A DNA stretch of 64,000 nucleotides, from NCBI RefSeq assembly GCF_000238395.3, contig NZ_CP011025.1:3100001-3164000 (forward strand). The letters are read 5' to 3'. The notes under the pieces are model-generated. The model did no database searches, was not told the DNA's origin, and saw nothing but the letters and a program-made list of their open reading frames with translations. The stretch's first letter is position 1, and each line of letters begins with the position of its first letter. Below, one piece after another: positions 8,774 to 17,814 of this stretch. A program made the position numbers and the translations under genes. The stretch is from Pseudoalteromonas arctica A 37-1-2 (GTDB lineage: Bacteria; Pseudomonadota; Gammaproteobacteria; Enterobacterales; Alteromonadaceae).

Positions 8774-9259
8774 ATGCACTGTGTTTATTTGGGTTTAGGT
8801 GCCAACCTAAACTCACCAAAAGAGCAGCTTGATAACGCGGTAATCGCGCTTAAAAAGCTGCCTAATTGTGAATTTATAAACGTATCGCATTACTATGCAA
8901 GTAAGCCTATGGGCCCACAAGATCAACCAGACTATATCAATGCAGTAGCGTGCATTAAAACGACCCTTGAGCCAGAGCAATTACTTGATTTAACGCAACG
9001 TATTGAACTTGAGCATGGTCGAGTAAGAAAGGCTGAGCGTTGGGGTCCACGCACACTTGATATAGATACTCTATTATTTGATGATCAAATTATAAATACG
9101 GTGCGCTTAACTGTGCCTCATTATGGTTTGAATAATCGCGAGTTTGTGGTTTATCCACTATTAGAGCTTGCACCTGAACTTATTTTACCTAGCGGCATTG
9201 CATTAAAAACCATTGCAAATAATTTACCGCTCAACGACTTACAACAATTACCTCTGTAA
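8774..9259 (+). CDS. folK: HPPK, 6-hydroxymethyl-7,8-dihydropterin pyrophosphokinase
   Basis: FolK transfers pyrophosphate from ATP to 6-hydroxymethyl-7,8-dihydropterin, the step before dihydropteroate synthase in folate synthesis. The signature RWGPRTLDIDTLLFDD carries the conserved magnesium-binding Asp pair, and the protein opens with the typical CVYLGLGANL. The 161-residue length fits the family. ATG at 8774 lies four bases after the pcnB stop; a longer in-frame reading overlapping pcnB is not supported. Position after pcnB and before panB is the standard gammaproteobacterial arrangement, so pcnB-folK are probably co-transcribed. Confidence 0.95.
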   Translation: MHCVYLGLGANLNSPKEQLDNAVIALKKLPNCEFINVSHYYASKPMGPQDQPDYINAVACIKTTLEPEQLLDLTQRIELEHGRVRKAERWGPRTLDIDTLLFDDQIINTVRLTVPHYGLNNREFVVYPLLELAPELILPSGIALKTIANNLPLNDLQQLPL

Positions 9260-9289
9260 TTAACCTAGGCTTTTGCCTGCGAGGATATT

Positions 9290-10084
9290 ATGTCTAAAAT
9301 AACCGTTTCTACTTTAAATAAAATGAAAGCAGAAAATAACAAAATTACTGCATTAACAGCCTATGACGCTAGTTTTGCAAAGTTATTTCATGATAACGGC
9401 GTTGAAGTTATTTTAGTGGGCGACTCTTTGGGCATGGTACTACAAGGCGGCGATGACACCCTTGGCGTAACCAATCAAGATATTGCATATCATACCCGCT
9501 GTGTACGCGCTGGTAGCCGCGAATTATTTGTAATTGCTGACTTACCTTTTATGACCTACTCAAGCGTAAGTGATACTTGTAAAAATGCAGCTGAGCTTAT
9601 GCGCGCTGGCGCAAACATGATTAAGCTTGAAGGCGGAGAATGGCTTTACGAGAGCATTAAAACGCTTACTCAACAAGGTATTCCAGTTTGCGGGCATTTA
9701 GGCCTTACACCACAGTCAGTACATGTATTTGGTGGCTTTAAAATACAAGGTCGCGAAGAAGACAAAGCACAAAAAATGATTGATGACGCAAAAGCACTAG
9801 AAGCTGCTGGCGCACAATTATTAGTACTTGAATGTATTCCAAGTGCACTGGCAAAACGCATTACAGACGCTCTAAGTATCCCAACAATTGGTATTGGTGC
9901 GGGCAGTTTAACTGACGGCCAAATACTGGTAATGCATGACCTTGTTGGTATTTCAGCAGGTTACATTCCTAAATTTTCTAAAAACTTTTTGCTCGAAACA
10001 GGCAATATGCCTGCAGCCGTTCAAAAGTATTGTACAGACGTTAAAAATGGCGCGTTTCCAAGCGCTGAACACGAGTTTAAATAA
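9290..10084 (+). CDS. panB: Ketopantoate hydroxymethyltransferase
   Basis: PanB uses 5,10-methylenetetrahydrofolate to turn 2-oxoisovalerate (3-methyl-2-oxobutanoate) into ketopantoate, the first committed step of pantothenate synthesis. The typical order of segments is present: [26 protein letters not shown] with metal ligands, [22 protein letters not shown] and IGIGAG near the C-terminus. The 264-residue length matches the family. A gagg site precedes the ATG. The stop overlaps the panC start by one base (TAATG), pointing to translational coupling. Its methylene-folate demand fits the adjoining folK. Confidence 0.97.
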   Translation: MSKITVSTLNKMKAENNKITALTAYDASFAKLFHDNGVEVILVGDSLGMVLQGGDDTLGVTNQDIAYHTRCVRAGSRELFVIADLPFMTYSSVSDTCKNAAELMRAGANMIKLEGGEWLYESIKTLTQQGIPVCGHLGLTPQSVHVFGGFKIQGREEDKAQKMIDDAKALEAAGAQLLVLECIPSALAKRITDALSIPTIGIGAGSLTDGQILVMHDLVGISAGYIPKFSKNFLLETGNMPAAVQKYCTDVKNGAFPSAEHEFK

Positions 10085-10932
10085 TGCAGTCAATTACTGA
10101 AATCAGATCGTTACGTAGTCAAATTAAAGCATGGCGCCAAGCGGGTCTTAGCGTGGCACTTGTGCCAACGATGGGCAACTTGCACCGTGGGCATTTTTCG
10201 CTAGTAGAAAAAGCAAAAAACTTAGCCGATAAAGTCGTTGTGAGTATTTTTGTTAACCCAATGCAATTTGGTGCTAACGAAGATTTAGATAACTATCCTC
10301 GTACACTAAACGAAGATAAACAAGGCCTTGCAGAACTAGGCACTGATATTGTATTTACCCCAAGTGTAGAGACAATTTATCCAAATGGACTTGGCGCACA
10401 GAGCTTTGTAGATGTGCCTGATATTTCATTAGGTTACTGTGGTGGCTCACGCCCTGGTCACTTTAGAGGTGTTGCCACGGTAGTTACAAAATTATTTAAT
10501 CTTGTACAACCCGATTACGCCTGCTTTGGTGAAAAGGATTTTCAGCAACTGCAAGTAATTAAAACCATGGCACGCGACCTATCAATTCCGGTTGAAGTTA
10601 TTGGTGTACCTACAATGCGAGAAGTTTCTGGCCTTGCTATGAGCTCACGTAATGGTTACTTATCTGATGAGCAAAAAGCGACTGCAACCGTACTATTTAA
10701 AGCACTTAATACATGCGCTGAGCAACTTAAAAGCGGCGAAAAAGACTTCGTAAAACTTGAAAGCTTAGCTAAACAGAGCTTAGAGCAAGCTGGCCTAAAG
10801 CCAGACTATTTTGAGATTGCTCAACGAGATACATTAAAAACTGCTACAATCGAAGATACTCAATTTGTTATTTTAGCCGCAGCCTATTTTGGTGGTGTTA
10901 GATTGATCGACAATATTCAAGTCGAAATTTAA
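10084..10932 (+). CDS. panC: Pantothenate synthetase
   Basis: PanC condenses pantoate with beta-alanine at the expense of ATP, through a pantoyl-adenylate. The nucleotide-binding HxGH-type motif sits in [10 protein letters not shown] near residue 28; the VFVNPMQF-like segment (IFVNPMQFG), the [10 protein letters not shown] loop and the KMSKS-like MSSRNGYL stretch follow in order. The 282 residues fit the family. The ATG overlaps the panB stop. panD is not in this window, so beta-alanine supply is encoded elsewhere. A short lipoprotein gene follows 33 bases on. Confidence 0.97.
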   Translation: MQSITEIRSLRSQIKAWRQAGLSVALVPTMGNLHRGHFSLVEKAKNLADKVVVSIFVNPMQFGANEDLDNYPRTLNEDKQGLAELGTDIVFTPSVETIYPNGLGAQSFVDVPDISLGYCGGSRPGHFRGVATVVTKLFNLVQPDYACFGEKDFQQLQVIKTMARDLSIPVEVIGVPTMREVSGLAMSSRNGYLSDEQKATATVLFKALNTCAEQLKSGEKDFVKLESLAKQSLEQAGLKPDYFEIAQRDTLKTATIEDTQFVILAAAYFGGVRLIDNIQVEI

Positions 10933-10965
10933 TATTATTGCGACTCCATTTTAAGGATAAGAAGC

Positions 10966-11202
10966 ATGCACACTTTAATAAAAACAAGCGTAGTCGCCCT
11001 TACTTTTGCACTATTAGTAGGCTGCCAAAACCAAGTTGAAAACCCTGAAATGAATCAGTGTGCTCAACAAAATTACCAATGCGAAAGTACATGCGAACAG
11101 CAAACAACTGCTGAGGGCTTAAAGCAACAAGTATGCTCTGGAAAATGTGTTGAGAGCTATAATCAATGTAAAGCACAAGCCGAAAAATTAGGTAATATTT
11201 AA
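10966..11202 (+). CDS. Small lipoprotein with mirror-symmetric cysteine pattern
   Basis: A 78-residue protein with a signal peptide ending in the lipobox LVGC (lipidated Cys20; Gln at +2, so outer-membrane sorting is likely). The mature part has six cysteines, Cys32, 39, 43, 57, 61 and 68, spaced C-x6-C-x3-C-x13-C-x3-C-x6-C, an exact mirror. The segments between them are polar and helix-prone, so a disulfide-stapled helical hairpin is plausible. No family is recognised. A well-placed aaggat precedes the ATG. It follows panC in the same direction and ends at a terminator, so it may be the last gene of the panBC transcript. Confidence 0.8.
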   Translation: MHTLIKTSVVALTFALLVGCQNQVENPEMNQCAQQNYQCESTCEQQTTAEGLKQQVCSGKCVESYNQCKAQAEKLGNI

Positions 11203-11230
11203 TTCCTTAAAGTTTTTAGTTTTAGGCACA

Positions 11231-11258
11231 AAAAAACCGCTCAGTGAGCGGTTTTTTA
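11231..11258 (+). terminator. Terminator after the panBC-lipoprotein unit
   Basis: The stem aaaaaaccgctca-gtgagcggtttttt is near perfect, with an A-run and a T-run. It can serve in both directions, and the next gene on the left-reading strand, pstS, ends beyond the adjoining repeat element. Confidence 0.92.
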
Positions 11259-11274
11259 TTGCCTATGGTTTATC

Positions 11275-11436
11275 ATACCAATTTTATTAAAAACATGACC
11301 ATTCTAGCGTATTAAATAACTCACTAACTACGTTAAAAATTATTTATATAGAACAACTATGTATCATAATTTTAGCCTTGTTATTGCGCTATTTTCTTAT
11401 CGCTATAATAACTCACTAATTTAATGCAATTGGTAT
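11275..11436. mobile_element. MITE-like element abutting pstS
   Basis: About 162 bases with terminal inverted repeats: ataccaattttattaa on the left against the complement of ttaatgcaattggtat on the right, matching at 14 of 16 positions. It has no coding capacity. The internal sequence taactcactaa occurs twice in the same orientation. The right end runs into the pstS stop codon (TAA complement at 11436-11438). A target duplication is not obvious. No transposase in the window shares these ends. Confidence 0.55.
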
Positions 11437-12404
11437 TAGTTCAAACCAAGCTTTTTAAGTTCTGTTTTTACTAGCTTTGCAGAAAGTGGTACATAACCAT
11501 CTTTTTCTACAATTTGCTGACCATCTTTTGAAAGTACCATTCTTAAAAATTGTTCTTCCATAGGTGATAGCGGCTTATTCGGGTGTTTATTCACATAAAC
11601 ATATAAAAAGCGCGATAGCGGATATTTACCTTGCGCAACGTTATCAAGTGTTGCATCAACAAAGTTATCGCCTTTTTTAGCAAGCGGTACTGTACGTACG
11701 CCCGATGTTTTATAGCCAATACCAGAGTAACCAATTGCATTTAATGAAGATGAAATTGACTGTACTACTGATGCAGAACCCGGTTGCTCATTTACGTTAT
11801 TACGGAAATCACCTTTACACAGTGCTTTCTTTTTAAAGTAGCCATAAGTACCTGACACTGAGTTACGTCCGTAAAGTTGCACATCTTTAGCTGCCCAATC
11901 ACCTGTTAGACCAACATCGCTCCAACGGTTAACTTGCTCTGGGGCGCCACATTTACGAGTAGATGAAAAGATAGCATCTACTTGGTCAATACGAAGACCT
12001 TCAATTGGGTTATCTTTATGTACAAATACAGCAAGTGCATCAATAGCTACGCGAACTTCTGTTGGCTTGTAACCGTAACGTTTTTCGAACGCTTCGATTT
12101 CTTTAGATTTCATTTTACGGCTCATTGGTCCTAGGTTAGCTGTACCTTCGGTAAGTGCCGGTGGTGCAGTAGAAGAACCTGCCGCTTGAATTTGAATATT
12201 TACATTTGGGTAAATACGTTTGTACTCTTCAGCCCAGAACGTCATCATGTTGGCTAAAGTGTCAGAACCTACTGATGAGAAGTTACCTGAAACACCACTA
12301 ATTTTTTGATACTCAGGAATATCTTGGTCTAAAGCCACTGCTTGTGCAGATACGAAAGTTGTAACAGCCACACCCATTGCGGCAACTAAGTTTTTAAATT
12401 TCAT
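11436..12404 (-). CDS. pstS: Phosphate-binding periplasmic protein PstS-like
   Basis: PstS captures phosphate in the periplasm for the PstCAB transporter. A signal peptide (about residues 1-24, cleaved near AVA) precedes a PBP-like fold with [14 protein letters not shown], the phosphate-loop type segment [18 protein letters not shown] and the [12 protein letters not shown] stretch. At 322 residues it is the PstS/SphX type without fused domains. It is preceded by a double Pho box and followed upstream by phoR and phoB on the same strand. pstCAB and phoU are not adjacent, so it works with a transporter encoded elsewhere or is a high-expression scavenging copy. Confidence 0.88.
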   Translation of the reverse strand: MKFKNLVAAMGVAVTTFVSAQAVALDQDIPEYQKISGVSGNFSSVGSDTLANMMTFWAEEYKRIYPNVNIQIQAAGSSTAPPALTEGTANLGPMSRKMKSKEIEAFEKRYGYKPTEVRVAIDALAVFVHKDNPIEGLRIDQVDAIFSSTRKCGAPEQVNRWSDVGLTGDWAAKDVQLYGRNSVSGTYGYFKKKALCKGDFRNNVNEQPGSASVVQSISSSLNAIGYSGIGYKTSGVRTVPLAKKGDNFVDATLDNVAQGKYPLSRFLYVYVNKHPNKPLSPMEEQFLRMVLSKDGQQIVEKDGYVPLSAKLVKTELKKLGLN

Positions 12405-12462
12405 GTAGGGTTCTCCGGTTTGTTCGTCCCATTTTCTAACTGCTGCCCACTCTAAAGTGAGT

Positions 12463-12504
12463 ACATGACAGTTACATTACTCTTAAATGACACTTTTATG
12501 ACTT
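12463..12504 (-). promoter_or_regulatory. Double Pho box upstream of pstS
   Basis: Read on the minus strand, the site starts aagtcataaaagtgtcatt and continues to a further tgtcatgt. Four half-sites (gtca, gtca, gtaa, gtca) recur at exactly 11-base intervals, which is the PhoB dimer geometry in tandem. The third is degenerate. It lies about 60-100 bases before the pstS ATG. Confidence 0.82.
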
Positions 12505-12519
12505 TGCTTTTCAGCCTAA

Positions 12520-13827
12520 TTACTTAGCTAGCGAAACTATCTTATCTATTGAAAATTCGAAAGAAAAACACGAACCTTTGTTAACTTCACTGCTAATATT
12601 TAATTTACTATCGTGGCGCGTTAGTACATGTTTTGTAATCGCAAGCCCTAAACCTGAGCCACCTGTTGTTCTGCTGCGGGCTTTATCAACACGATAAAAA
12701 CGCTCAGTTAAACGGTTAATATGCTCTGGCGCAATACCATCACCATTATCGGTAACACTAAAACGCGCTTTATTGTTTTTGCGCTGCCAACACACTTCCA
12801 CTTTGCCACCGGGTTTAGTGTAATGAATGGCGTTAAATACTAAATTAGAAAACGCACTACGCAGTTCATCCTCAGAGCCTTTAATATCAAGGGTTTTATC
12901 GATATTAAAAATAAGCTCATGGCCTTTGTCTTGATTAATTGAGTTTGCCTCAGTGTGAATATAACCAAGTAATTGCGGTACGTTTATGGCTTTATCGTTA
13001 TCTTGGCGCCGTGCACCTTCAATACGCGAAAGCGATAGTAATTGGCTGACTAAGCTATCCATGCGCTTGCATTGTTCAAGCATAGTATTTTGCGCTTTGT
13101 TCCACATTGCTGGCGGCGGCATCATGTCGCCATCCATCATCTCAAGATACCCAGTAACCACTGTAAGCGGTGTACGTAGTTCGTGTGACACATTGGCTAC
13201 AAAGTCTTTACGCATCTGTTCTAGCTGTTTTAAGCGCGTTACATCACGCACAACAACCATAAGTTGCGTGCTTGCATAAGGCATAACCCTAAATTCTAGT
13301 ACTTGCTCAATGCTATGACCGTTATCCAGCTCAAGCGCGTCGTCAAATTCACCTTTGTGCATGTATTTAGCAAACTTAGGTTCGCGAATTAAATTATCAA
13401 GACGCTGACCATGATCGGTTGGCCACTGCAAACCAAGCACTTTAAGCGCTAATTGATTACACCACACAATACTTAAATCGTTTTGTAATACCACTACCGC
13501 ATCAGGTACTGCTTCAGCTCCATCGCGAAAGCGACGAATTAAATCAGCAAGCTCATTACGTTTTTTACGATTACGGTGCTGTAGATGATAAATACCTTCA
13601 AACACTTGCTCCCATGCACCCTCGCCCTCAGGTGGATTAAAGCTACGTTGATTAAGTAGCCAATCGCTCAAACGATAAAGTTGATGGTAGTGCCAAATAA
13701 GGAGGGAAAAAGATCCTAAAAATAAAAGCAAAAATGGCGCGCCAACCAGCACACCAATTAATAGTAAGGGTAAAAAATAGATAAACAGGCGCTTTACTAA
13801 CGCCTGCTTATTAACAACTCGATACAT
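12520..13827 (-). CDS. phoR: Phosphate-regulon sensor kinase PhoR
   Basis: PhoR phosphorylates PhoB when phosphate is scarce. Two membrane segments at residues 12-45 are followed by a short cytoplasmic linker, a PAS domain (about 105-195), HisKA with phospho-acceptor His215 in VSHELRTPLTV, and an HATPase domain with NLVFNAIHYTKPGG, the DNGDGIAPEH G1 box and GGSGLGLAITKH. The 435 residues and topology match E. coli PhoR. It lies 65 bases downstream of phoB in the same direction, so the pair is an operon; the pstS promoter follows its stop. Confidence 0.95.
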   Translation of the reverse strand: MYRVVNKQALVKRLFIYFLPLLLIGVLVGAPFLLLFLGSFSLLIWHYHQLYRLSDWLLNQRSFNPPEGEGAWEQVFEGIYHLQHRNRKKRNELADLIRRFRDGAEAVPDAVVVLQNDLSIVWCNQLALKVLGLQWPTDHGQRLDNLIREPKFAKYMHKGEFDDALELDNGHSIEQVLEFRVMPYASTQLMVVVRDVTRLKQLEQMRKDFVANVSHELRTPLTVVTGYLEMMDGDMMPPPAMWNKAQNTMLEQCKRMDSLVSQLLSLSRIEGARRQDNDKAINVPQLLGYIHTEANSINQDKGHELIFNIDKTLDIKGSEDELRSAFSNLVFNAIHYTKPGGKVEVCWQRKNNKARFSVTDNGDGIAPEHINRLTERFYRVDKARSRTTGGSGLGLAITKHVLTRHDSKLNISSEVNKGSCFSFEFSIDKIVSLAK

Positions 13828-13892
13828 ACACTCACTTTACCTTAGAGTAGTAATACATGCGTATTTCATACATTAGCTAAGCTTTAAGCTGA

Positions 13893-14582
13893 TCACAGCT
13901 TACTTGAAAAACGATATCCAGCACCACGTACAGTTTGCACCAAACGGTCATGTCCAAGTGGGCCAATTGCTTTACGCAGACGACGAATGTGCACATCAAC
14001 CGTGCGATCTTCTACGTAAACATTAGTTCCCCATACATGATCAAGCAGCTGTTCACGGCTATAAACACGCTCTGGGTGAGTCATAAAAAAGTGCAGTAAT
14101 CTAAATTCGGTTGGCCCCATATCAAGCTCGTTACCTTCTGAGGTAACACGATGCGAAATAGGGTCTAAACGCAGGCCATGTACTTCAATAGCTTCTTCTA
14201 ATGAGGTTGGCGATACACGGCGAATAACCGCTTTAATACGCGCCATAAGCTCTTTAGGAGAAAACGGCTTAGTTACGTAATCGTCAGCACCTACTTCAAG
14301 ACCGCGTACTTTGTCTTCTTCTTCGCCACGGGCTGTAAGCATAATAATTGGGATTTGGCGGGTGTGTTCGTTTTGCTTAAACTTTTTAGCAATTTGAATA
14401 CCGCTTCCACCTGGTAACATCCAATCAAGTAAAACCATATCTGGGTAAGGTTCAACCATAGCTGCAATAGCAGAGTCGTAATCTTCTGCTTCAATTGCTT
14501 GAAATCCATTTTGCTCTAAAACAAAAACCAACATCTCCCTGATAGGAGCTTCGTCATCTACGACTAGTACTTTACGTGACAT
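13893..14582 (-). CDS. phoB: Phosphate-regulon response regulator PhoB
   Basis: PhoB binds Pho boxes once phosphorylated. An N-terminal receiver domain has the acidic pocket DDE near residue 10, phospho-acceptor Asp53 in LLDWMLPGG, and the conserved Lys in [11 protein letters not shown]. An OmpR-type winged helix occupies residues 130-229 ([26 protein letters not shown], with a wing ending VRGAGYRF). The 229-residue length equals that of E. coli PhoB. Its own promoter region carries a Pho box, so the phoBR operon is likely autoactivated. Confidence 0.97.
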   Translation of the reverse strand: MSRKVLVVDDEAPIREMLVFVLEQNGFQAIEAEDYDSAIAAMVEPYPDMVLLDWMLPGGSGIQIAKKFKQNEHTRQIPIIMLTARGEEEDKVRGLEVGADDYVTKPFSPKELMARIKAVIRRVSPTSLEEAIEVHGLRLDPISHRVTSEGNELDMGPTEFRLLHFFMTHPERVYSREQLLDHVWGTNVYVEDRTVDVHIRRLRKAIGPLGHDRLVQTVRGAGYRFSSKL

Positions 14583-14622
14583 TCCAATTTATCTCTTACG
14601 CTATCGAATTAGTTTTCATTAT

Positions 14623-14651
14623 TATGACTAAGTATGACATTTTTATGAAAG
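14623..14651 (-). promoter_or_regulatory. Pho box upstream of phoB
   Basis: On the minus strand ctttcataaaaatgtcata shows two half-sites 11 bases apart, and a third gtca-type half-site follows 10 bases later. The box ends about 40 bases before the phoB ATG, which is the expected spacing. Confidence 0.82.
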
Positions 14652-14849
14652 TGTAACGTGTAAATTAAAATGGTGGTAAAAAAAACACAAATTAGTGACA
14701 AAAAACCTCATTAACGTCATATTTTTAAAACCTTTTTAATATTTAACGTAATAAAAAGAGATTTACGATAAATTTATAAAATAGCTAATTTTTGAAATTA
14801 TCTGCTTTTTGTCGCTAGTTGAATCATTAAATAATACAAAATTAACTGG
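14652..14849. other. AT-rich non-coding tract upstream of phoB
   Basis: No gene and no convincing regulatory site beyond the Pho box were seen. It is very AT-rich, with several A/T runs, and separates the phoBR promoter from the GATC repeat array. Confidence 0.4.
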
Positions 14850-15207
14850 GATCATTGTTTTACTAACCAAGACTTTTTTACAGATCGATCGCTTAAAAGT
14901 AACTTTAAAGCTATTTTAAAATTAACAAACCCGCCTGTGTAACAATCAATACGTTTAAAAATAGATCTAAATTTTACTAAGCCCCAAATAAAGGATCAGA
15001 TTTTTACCAAGCCGATCCACTCTCAGATCAGAGTTGTACCTAGTCAAAGCCATAAGTTGTTGATTGTTTATACAAATAAATAACGATCAAATTATCTCAG
15101 AGCCTAAAATAGCGAAAAAGTGTATTTGGCTTAGTAAAGTAATGATCCGAAAAGGCTGTGTTAGTAAATGCGTGATCCCAAAGTACGGAGTTGATAGTAC
15201 AGCGATC
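14850..15207. repeat. Inverted array of GATC-headed 20-mer iterons
   Basis: Degenerate 20-mers of the form GATCnnnnTTTTACTAAGCC. Plus-strand copies begin at 14850, 14964, 14994 and 15026, with a weaker one at 15085. Minus-strand copies end at 15147 and 15177, with a weaker one at 15207. The best copies (14964-14983 and the reverse complement of 15128-15147) agree at 11 of the last 12 positions. Several copies are spaced 30 or 59 bases apart. From 14850 to 15306 there are 14 GATC sites, far more than an AT-rich sequence should hold. No gene is supported here. The function is unknown; a multi-site protein-binding or replication-type locus is conceivable. Confidence 0.72.
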
Positions 15208-15252
15208 TGATCAATAGAAGCCGTAACCTGCAATATAAAAAGGGCTGACATT

Positions 15253-15282
15253 AAAAAAGCCAGCAACAAAGTTACTGGCTTA
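15253..15282 (-). terminator. Terminator of the epd-pgk-fba operon
   Basis: On the minus strand aagccagtaac-ttt-gttgctggctt forms an 11-bp stem with one mismatch, followed by a T-run. It lies about 30 bases past the fba stop. Confidence 0.88.
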
Positions 15283-15287
15283 ATAAT

Positions 15288-15306
15288 GATCAATTATAAA
15301 TTGATC
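15288..15306. repeat. GATC-ended palindrome next to the fba stop
   Basis: gatcaatt and aattgatc are exact complements around a 3-base centre. It begins two bases past the fba stop codon and adds two GATC sites to the neighbouring array. Confidence 0.6.
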
Positions 15307-15308
15307 TA

Positions 15309-16373
15309 TTATCTAATTTTAGGGTCTAGCTCGCCGCTTAAGTATTTAAGGTGCATTTCATCAAGTGAAATTGGCTTAATTTTACTAGCCTGACCAGAAG
15401 TACCAAACGAGTTATAGCGTGCAACACAAATCTCTGTCATTGCTTTAGTTGCTTCAGCTAAGTATTTACGTGGATCGAAGTTAGATGGGTTAAGCGCCAT
15501 ATGACGGCGAATTGCACCGGTAGATGCTAAACGTAAATCGGTATCAATATTTACCTTACGAACACCAAACTTAATGCCTTCAACAATCTGTTCAACTGGC
15601 ACACCATAAGTTTCTGGAATCTCGCCACCATACTGATTAATAATTTCTAACCATTCTTGAGGAACTGAAGATGAACCATGCATCACTAAATGCGTGTTAG
15701 GAATACGTGCATGAATCGCTTTAATGCGATCAATCGCTAAAATGTCATCTGTTGGTGGGCGAGTAAATTTATAAGCTCCATGCGAAGTACCACAGGCAAT
15801 TGCAAGTGCATCAACATGTGTTTTATTTACAAAGTCAGCCGCTTCTTCAGGGTCTGTTAGCATTTGCTCAGTGGTTAGTAACCCTTCTGCGCCAACACCG
15901 TCTTCTTCGCCAGCTTCACCTGTTTCCAGTGAACCAAGTACACCTAGCTCGCCTTCAACAGATACGCCACAAGCATGAGCCATAGCAACAGTTTCGCGCG
16001 TTACTTCTACATTGTATTCGTAGCTTGAAGGAGTTTTACCGTCGCTCATTAACGAGCCATCCATCATTACTGATGAAAAACCAAGCTGAATTGAACGCTG
16101 ACATACACCTGGCGATGTGCCGTGATCTTGGTGCATAACAACGGGGATATGTGGCCATTCTTCAACGGCTGCTAAAATCATATGACGAATAAATGGAGCA
16201 CCAGCATAAGCACGTGCGCCAGCTGATCCCTGAACGATTACTGGGCTGTTTGTTTTGTCAGCCGCTTCCATTATTGCGCGCATTTGCTCTTGATTGTTAA
16301 CGTTAAAAGCAGGTACGCCGTAACCATGCTCTGCTGCATGATCTAAAAGTTGTCGCATACTGATTAAAGCCAT
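15309..16373 (-). CDS. fba: Class II fructose-bisphosphate aldolase
   Basis: This zinc enzyme cleaves fructose 1,6-bisphosphate to dihydroxyacetone phosphate and glyceraldehyde 3-phosphate, and runs in reverse in gluconeogenesis. Class II features are clear: [12 protein letters not shown] with zinc-binding His and catalytic Asp, [30 protein letters not shown] and [14 protein letters not shown]. The 354 residues and the insert after [20 protein letters not shown] mark the CbbA/type B class rather than E. coli FbaA (359 aa, class IIA). It is last in an epd-pgk-fba operon and carries its own terminator. Confidence 0.95.
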   Translation of the reverse strand: MALISMRQLLDHAAEHGYGVPAFNVNNQEQMRAIMEAADKTNSPVIVQGSAGARAYAGAPFIRHMILAAVEEWPHIPVVMHQDHGTSPGVCQRSIQLGFSSVMMDGSLMSDGKTPSSYEYNVEVTRETVAMAHACGVSVEGELGVLGSLETGEAGEEDGVGAEGLLTTEQMLTDPEEAADFVNKTHVDALAIACGTSHGAYKFTRPPTDDILAIDRIKAIHARIPNTHLVMHGSSSVPQEWLEIINQYGGEIPETYGVPVEQIVEGIKFGVRKVNIDTDLRLASTGAIRRHMALNPSNFDPRKYLAEATKAMTEICVARYNSFGTSGQASKIKPISLDEMHLKYLSGELDPKIR

Positions 16374-16574
16374 TGGGTATTCTCCAATTTATCGACAGTA
16401 GTTCCCTACCATCTAGTTTGAACGGATGTGTTAGTTTGGCGTTATAACAACGCCACGAAAAACCACTGCTTTGCAGTAATATTCCGTCTAAATTAACTAT
16501 TAAATTAGGGTGAGAGGTATTTAATAATTAATTGTCGGTGAGGGCTATTACCCCCTCACCTTACGCTACTAAAA
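16374..16574 (-). other. Long pgk-fba spacer with hairpins
   Basis: About 200 bases. It holds a ggcgtt/aacgcc stem near 16440-16455, a small actgc/gcagt hairpin, and the strong hairpin at 16537-16560. Together they suggest partial termination or RNA processing between pgk and fba, perhaps with a separate fba promoter; none is certain. Confidence 0.45.
16537..16560 (-). terminator. Hairpin after pgk, possible attenuator
   Basis: ggtgaggg and ccctcacc form a GC-rich stem 15 bases past the pgk stop on the minus strand, but no T-run follows. It may therefore stabilise an mRNA end or slow polymerase rather than terminate fully. Confidence 0.5.
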
Positions 16575-17750
16575 TTACTTAGCGCGCGACTCTAGCATTT
16601 CAACTGCTGGAAGTTTTTTGCCTTCTAAAAACTCTAAGAACGCACCACCACCAGTAGAAATATAAGAAACTTTATCGGCAATGCCGTATTTATCAATTGC
16701 GGCTAAGGTATCACCACCACCAGCAATTGAAAACGCATTTGAGTTAGCAATTGCTTGTGCAATAGCACGTGTGCCATTACCAAATTGGTCAAACTCGAAC
16801 ACGCCAACAGGGCCATTCCATACAACAGTGCCCGCATTTGCAATAATTTTTGCAAGCTTGCTCGCTGTATCAGGACCAATATCAAAAATCATATCGTCGC
16901 TTGTTACTTCGCTTACATCTTTAAGCGTAGCTACAGCAGATTCAGAAAACTCATTACCAACAACTACGTCAGTCGGTACCGGAATTTCACCATTATTAGC
17001 AATCGCTGCTGCACATAAGCGGTTAGCTTCATCCATTAAATCTGGTTCGTAAAGCGATTTACCAACTGGGCTACCTGATGCAGCAATAAAGGTATTTGCA
17101 ATACCGCCACCGGTAACTAATTGGTCAACAATTTTAGAAAGTGAATCTAAAACGGTTAGCTTAGTAGATACTTTAGAACCACCAACAATCGCCACTAATG
17201 GACGAGCTGGGTTATCAAGTGCTTTGCCTAACGCTTCTAGTTCAGCTGATAACAATGGACCTGCACATGCCACATCGGCAAATAAGCCAACGCCATGGGT
17301 AGATGCTTGTGCACGGTGAGCCGTACCAAATGCATCCATTACATATACATCACACAGTGCTGCAAGTTGCTTAGATAACGCTTCGTCGTTTTTCTTCTCG
17401 CCTTTGTTAAAGCGCACATTTTCAAAAACAACCACTTCGTTATCAGCAATATCAACACCGTTTAGATAATCTTTTTCTAAACGTACAGTTTGCTCAAGGG
17501 CATCGTTTAAGTAATCAGCGACAGGTGCTAGCGAAAACGCTTCATCATATTCCCCTTCCGTAGGACGGCCAAGGTGTGACATAACCATTACTTTAGCACC
17601 CATCTCAAGCGCTAATTTAATAGTAGGTAGTGCTGCACGAATACGCGCATCTGACGTCACTTTACCTGCTTTAACTGGTACATTTAAATCTTCACGAATT
17701 AATACGCGTTTGCCGTTTAAATCTAAATCTGCCATTTTTATGACCGACAT
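16575..17750 (-). CDS. pgk: Phosphoglycerate kinase
   Basis: Pgk transfers phosphate between 1,3-bisphosphoglycerate and ADP in glycolysis. It is colinear with E. coli Pgk from [26 protein letters not shown] to the C-terminal [38 protein letters not shown] and NGPVGVFE are also conserved. ATG at 17750 (391 residues) is chosen over ATG 17756 because ggag at 17757-17760 has correct spacing only for the inner codon. It lies 64 bases downstream of epd in the same direction and upstream of fba, the conserved operon order. Confidence 0.96.
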   Translation of the reverse strand: MSVIKMADLDLNGKRVLIREDLNVPVKAGKVTSDARIRAALPTIKLALEMGAKVMVMSHLGRPTEGEYDEAFSLAPVADYLNDALEQTVRLEKDYLNGVDIADNEVVVFENVRFNKGEKKNDEALSKQLAALCDVYVMDAFGTAHRAQASTHGVGLFADVACAGPLLSAELEALGKALDNPARPLVAIVGGSKVSTKLTVLDSLSKIVDQLVTGGGIANTFIAASGSPVGKSLYEPDLMDEANRLCAAAIANNGEIPVPTDVVVGNEFSESAVATLKDVSEVTSDDMIFDIGPDTASKLAKIIANAGTVVWNGPVGVFEFDQFGNGTRAIAQAIANSNAFSIAGGGDTLAAIDKYGIADKVSYISTGGGAFLEFLEGKKLPAVEMLESRAK

Positions 17751-17814
17751 GAACATCTCCTTAGTTAACGATACTGAACCTGAAAAATACGTTTAAAATT
17801 ATTATATTAATAAA

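Noticed and set aside
14850..15207. CRISPR array
   Set aside because: Repeats are degenerate, lie in both orientations and have no unique spacers of constant length; there are no cas genes.
14850..15207. Chromosome replication origin (oriC)
   Set aside because: No DnaA, DnaN or GidA genes nearby and no clear DnaA boxes; only GATC density recalls an origin.
15087..15293. A 68-codon leftward frame that looks like a signal peptide followed by 10-residue repeats
   Set aside because: Its apparent signal peptide is the fba terminator hairpin and its repeats are the 30-base-spaced GATC 20-mers read as protein. No ribosome-binding site.
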